From Mesorhizobium sp. CAU 1732 (lineage in GTDB: Bacteria; Pseudomonadota; Alphaproteobacteria; Rhizobiales; Rhizobiaceae), in assembly GCF_039888675.1 (NCBI RefSeq), contig NZ_JBDQQR010000004.1:186001-250000 (forward strand): a stretch of 64,000 nucleotides of DNA, read 5' to 3'. Positions 61,970 through 64,000 of the stretch are shown in pieces; the stretch's first letter is position 1; the number at the start of each line of letters is the position of its first letter. The notes below the pieces were generated by a model. That model saw only the letters and a program-made list of their open reading frames with translations. It searched no databases and had not been told where the DNA came from. Position numbers and translations under genes: made by a program.

Positions 61970-62673
61970 CAGCATGTTCTTGCGCGTTATCCCAACAGCG
62001 CGCCAAAGCCGTCTTGTTGTCCATCCGAACGCAGATGTGATTGCCGCGATCGTTGGGCAACTCCGGCGAGCTCCGCCCCGAAACCCGACAATCGTTCCTT
62101 GTTGTGAACGACCGCCAGAATAGCCAGCTTCGCCATATCCCGGGGGAGCAACCTGCGATCCGAAATGCGTGGTGAAGAGATTTGTAAGAACTTGCGGACG
62201 GAAGTCCGAGGGGAGAGCCTATCGCCCAGTTCGCGCCCTGCCCGGCGGTGGCGATAAGGCGTGGCTTGCCGCAATCGTGGCCAGATGTTCGTAGCCGGTC
62301 CGCGTCGGATCGTAGCGAGCGACGGGATCTGGAAGTTCGACTGCAGCACTCAGCGGTTCGTCGTTGAACATAAACGTCAAAGATCATAGGTACTTCATCT
62401 GTTCGGAATGAGCACATGCCTTTGGCCCAGACAACAAGCAATGCCCAATCGAGGACCCGCGCGCGTTTCATGAACCACGCGGGCAGCCTCATCGCATGCA
62501 TTTAGCCCTGGCGCGGCCGCAAGGCCGTCGACCGGGGGCCGGAAATCTAACCAAGCCTAAAATTCGGTTTTGATTACGGGTCCGCTCCGCCGGCCCCGGT
62601 GGAGATGCATGATGAGATTTTGGTTTTCCAGTATTATTCAGAGCATTACGCCCTTGTTTTCCGGGGGGCGAGC
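61970..62673. other. Gene-poor region before dadA
   Basis: No intact gene was found in these 700 bp. On the minus strand near 62230-62385 one frame reads LSAAVELPDPVARYDPTRTG, then YEHLATIAASHALSPPP, which looks like decayed coding sequence, but I cannot name it. GGGGGGCG before dadA is its ribosome site. Confidence 0.4.
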
Positions 62674-63927
62674 ATGAGAGTTCTCGTTCTTGGCAGCGGC
62701 GTTATCGGGGTGACCTCGGCGTGGTATCTGGCCCAGGCCGGACACGAGGTTACTGTCGTAGACCGGCAGTCCGGCCCCGCTCTCGAAACAAGCTACGCCA
62801 ATGCAGGGGAGGTGTCGCCCGGCTACGCGTCTCCCTGGGCCGGCCCCGGCGTGCCCCTAAAGGCACTGAAGTGGCTTTTGATGAAACACGGCCCGCTGGC
62901 GATCCGCCCCACGTTGGATCCGGCGACATTGTCATGGCTCCTGAAGCTGCTGCGAAACTGCACGTCCTCTCGTTACGCGATCAACAAGGCGCGGATGGTG
63001 CCGATCGCGGAATACAGCCGCGATTGCCTGCGCGACCTGCGCGCATCCACCGGTATCGCCTATGACGAACGCGCGCAGGGCACGCTGCAACTGTTCCGTA
63101 CGCATCACCAGTTGAACGGGATCGGCAACGACGTCGAGGTTCTGAAGCAGTTCGGGGTTGCCTTCGAAGTTCTTGACCGGGCGGGCTGCACCATTGCGGA
63201 ACCGGCGCTGGGGCGGGTGCCGGAAAAGTTCGTGGGCGGCTTGCGACTTCCTGGCGACGAGACCGGGGATTGCCGCCTCTTCACCGAACGGCTGGCGGAA
63301 ATGGCAAGCCCGGCGGTCGACTTCCGCTACGGCGTGACCATCAAAGAGCTGATACATGAGGGCGGCCGGGTTCTGGGCGTCCGCACCGACCGGGGAGAAA
63401 TCCGGTCCGACGCCGTAGTTGTGGCGCTCGGCAGCTATTCCCCCCAGCTTCTGAACCCACTCGGCATCCGCATCCCGGTCTATCCGGTGAAGGGGTACTC
63501 ATTGACGGTGCCGATCGCGGACGAGTCATGTGCCCCGGTCTCCACTGTCATGGATGAAACCTACAAGATCGCGATCACGCGCCTCGGCGACCGGATCCGC
63601 GCCGGCGGCACGGCGGAGATCGCAGGCTATGACAGGTCGCTACGCCTGTCGCGCCGGGCGCCACTTGAGCATTCCGTAAAGGATTTGTTCGATGGCGGCG
63701 GCAGATGGAAAGACGTGACCTTCTGGTCGGGCCTGCGGCCAATGACACCTGACGGTCCGCCGATCATAGGGAACACGCCCGTTGCCGGCCTCTACCTCAA
63801 CACCGGACACGGCACGCTTGGCTGGACGATGGCCTGCGGTTCGGGACGTGTCCTGGCCGACATCATTTCGGGAGCGCGCCCTGACATCGACGTCAACCAC
63901 CTCGGTGTCGGCCGATATTTGGCGTGA
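62674..63927 (+). CDS. dadA: D-amino acid dehydrogenase small subunit-like
   Basis: A 417-residue FAD enzyme of the inner membrane face that oxidises D-amino acids to keto acids, passing electrons to quinone. The FAD motif opens the protein: [20 protein letters not shown]. DadA landmarks include [32 protein letters not shown] and, near the end, [23 protein letters not shown] 62674 follows GGGGGGCG; a longer frame from 62599 is unlikely. No alanine racemase gene is adjacent in the window, though it could lie beyond the right edge. Confidence 0.92.
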   Translation: MRVLVLGSGVIGVTSAWYLAQAGHEVTVVDRQSGPALETSYANAGEVSPGYASPWAGPGVPLKALKWLLMKHGPLAIRPTLDPATLSWLLKLLRNCTSSRYAINKARMVPIAEYSRDCLRDLRASTGIAYDERAQGTLQLFRTHHQLNGIGNDVEVLKQFGVAFEVLDRAGCTIAEPALGRVPEKFVGGLRLPGDETGDCRLFTERLAEMASPAVDFRYGVTIKELIHEGGRVLGVRTDRGEIRSDAVVVALGSYSPQLLNPLGIRIPVYPVKGYSLTVPIADESCAPVSTVMDETYKIAITRLGDRIRAGGTAEIAGYDRSLRLSRRAPLEHSVKDLFDGGGRWKDVTFWSGLRPMTPDGPPIIGNTPVAGLYLNTGHGTLGWTMACGSGRVLADIISGARPDIDVNHLGVGRYLA

Positions 63928-64000
63928 GCGGGAGTGTCGTGATAGGCCGTCCTCTGTCGCGGGTCGTGTGGGTCGGGCGTGCGGTGTGAGGCTGCCCGAC

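Noticed and set aside
1..64000. CRISPR arrays, rRNA genes and intact tRNA genes
   Set aside because: No regularly spaced direct repeats with unique spacers were seen, nor any rRNA sequence or foldable complete tRNA; the 27-bp periodic sites at 44756-44827 are palindromic operators with only three copies.

Overview
The window is GC-rich alphaproteobacterial DNA. Dense catabolic operons, many solute-binding-protein transporters (dipeptide ABC, TauABC/NMT1-like ABC, tripartite tricarboxylate), an Acr3-type ars operon and rhizobial-style small genes suggest a member of the Hyphomicrobiales, perhaps the Phyllobacteriaceae (inference; there is no rRNA or core marker here). It reads like an accessory, catabolic part of a chromosome or megaplasmid, repeatedly cut up by mobile DNA. 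No CRISPR array, rRNA or intact tRNA was seen.

Layout. (1) 1-10.3 kb: the 5' part of soxB (minus), a TetR regulator, a five-gene dipeptide/oligopeptide ABC transporter and two metal-dependent amidohydrolases. An 18-bp palindrome (CAATACAG-NN-CTGTATTG) occurs upstream of soxB, of the transporter and of the amidohydrolases, so they look like one regulon. (2) 10.6-11.9 kb: four small genes. (3) 12.0-16.4 kb: an arsenic operon, arsR, two unrelated arsenate reductases, acr3, arsH and an MFS exporter. (4) 16.6-25.8 kb: a LysR regulator (apparently frameshifted) and an operon with a MaoC-like dehydratase, an adenine/adenosine deaminase-family enzyme, an ADP-forming acyl-CoA synthetase, an enoyl-CoA hydratase and an ABC transporter. 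I cannot match this combination to a described pathway. (5) 26.0-27.3 kb: decayed integrase and HipA pieces. (6) 27.4-34.9 kb: polyamine/GABA catabolism (spermidine dehydrogenase-like, gabD, gabT, Lrp, HAD). (7) 35.4-44.2 kb: a broken GMC oxidoreductase, two GntR regulators, a TctCBA transporter, an IlvD/EDD dehydratase and two kinds of aldolase, which together look like sugar-acid catabolism.

(8) 44.2-46.7 kb: a graveyard of toxin-antitoxin and other remnants. It includes three 18-bp palindromes exactly 27 bp apart abutting a HipA tail, and a degenerate initiator-tRNA-like sequence. (9) 46.9-49.4 kb: a GntR/M20 hydrolase pair, an IS66 fragment and a truncated cytochrome b561. (10) 49.6-54.9 kb: a MarR regulator, an MFS exporter, a patatin-like lipoprotein and an FAD monooxygenase, with seven copies of a 17-bp palindrome (ATGTGYATNATRCACAT). 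(11) 55.2-61.5 kb: an island bracketed by two copies of the 5' end of a serine recombinase gene. It holds an SbcD/SbcC-like nuclease-ATPase pair behind the tail of a DUF3320-type protein, and a vapBC module. (12) 61.5-64 kb: a hypothetical gene, a gene-poor stretch and dadA.

The most attractive candidates for something undescribed are the deaminase/acyl-CoA operon at 17.8-25.8 kb, the seven-box MarR regulon and the 55-61 kb nuclease island, which may be a decayed defence locus. Functions are assigned from recognisable motifs and context only; no database search was possible.
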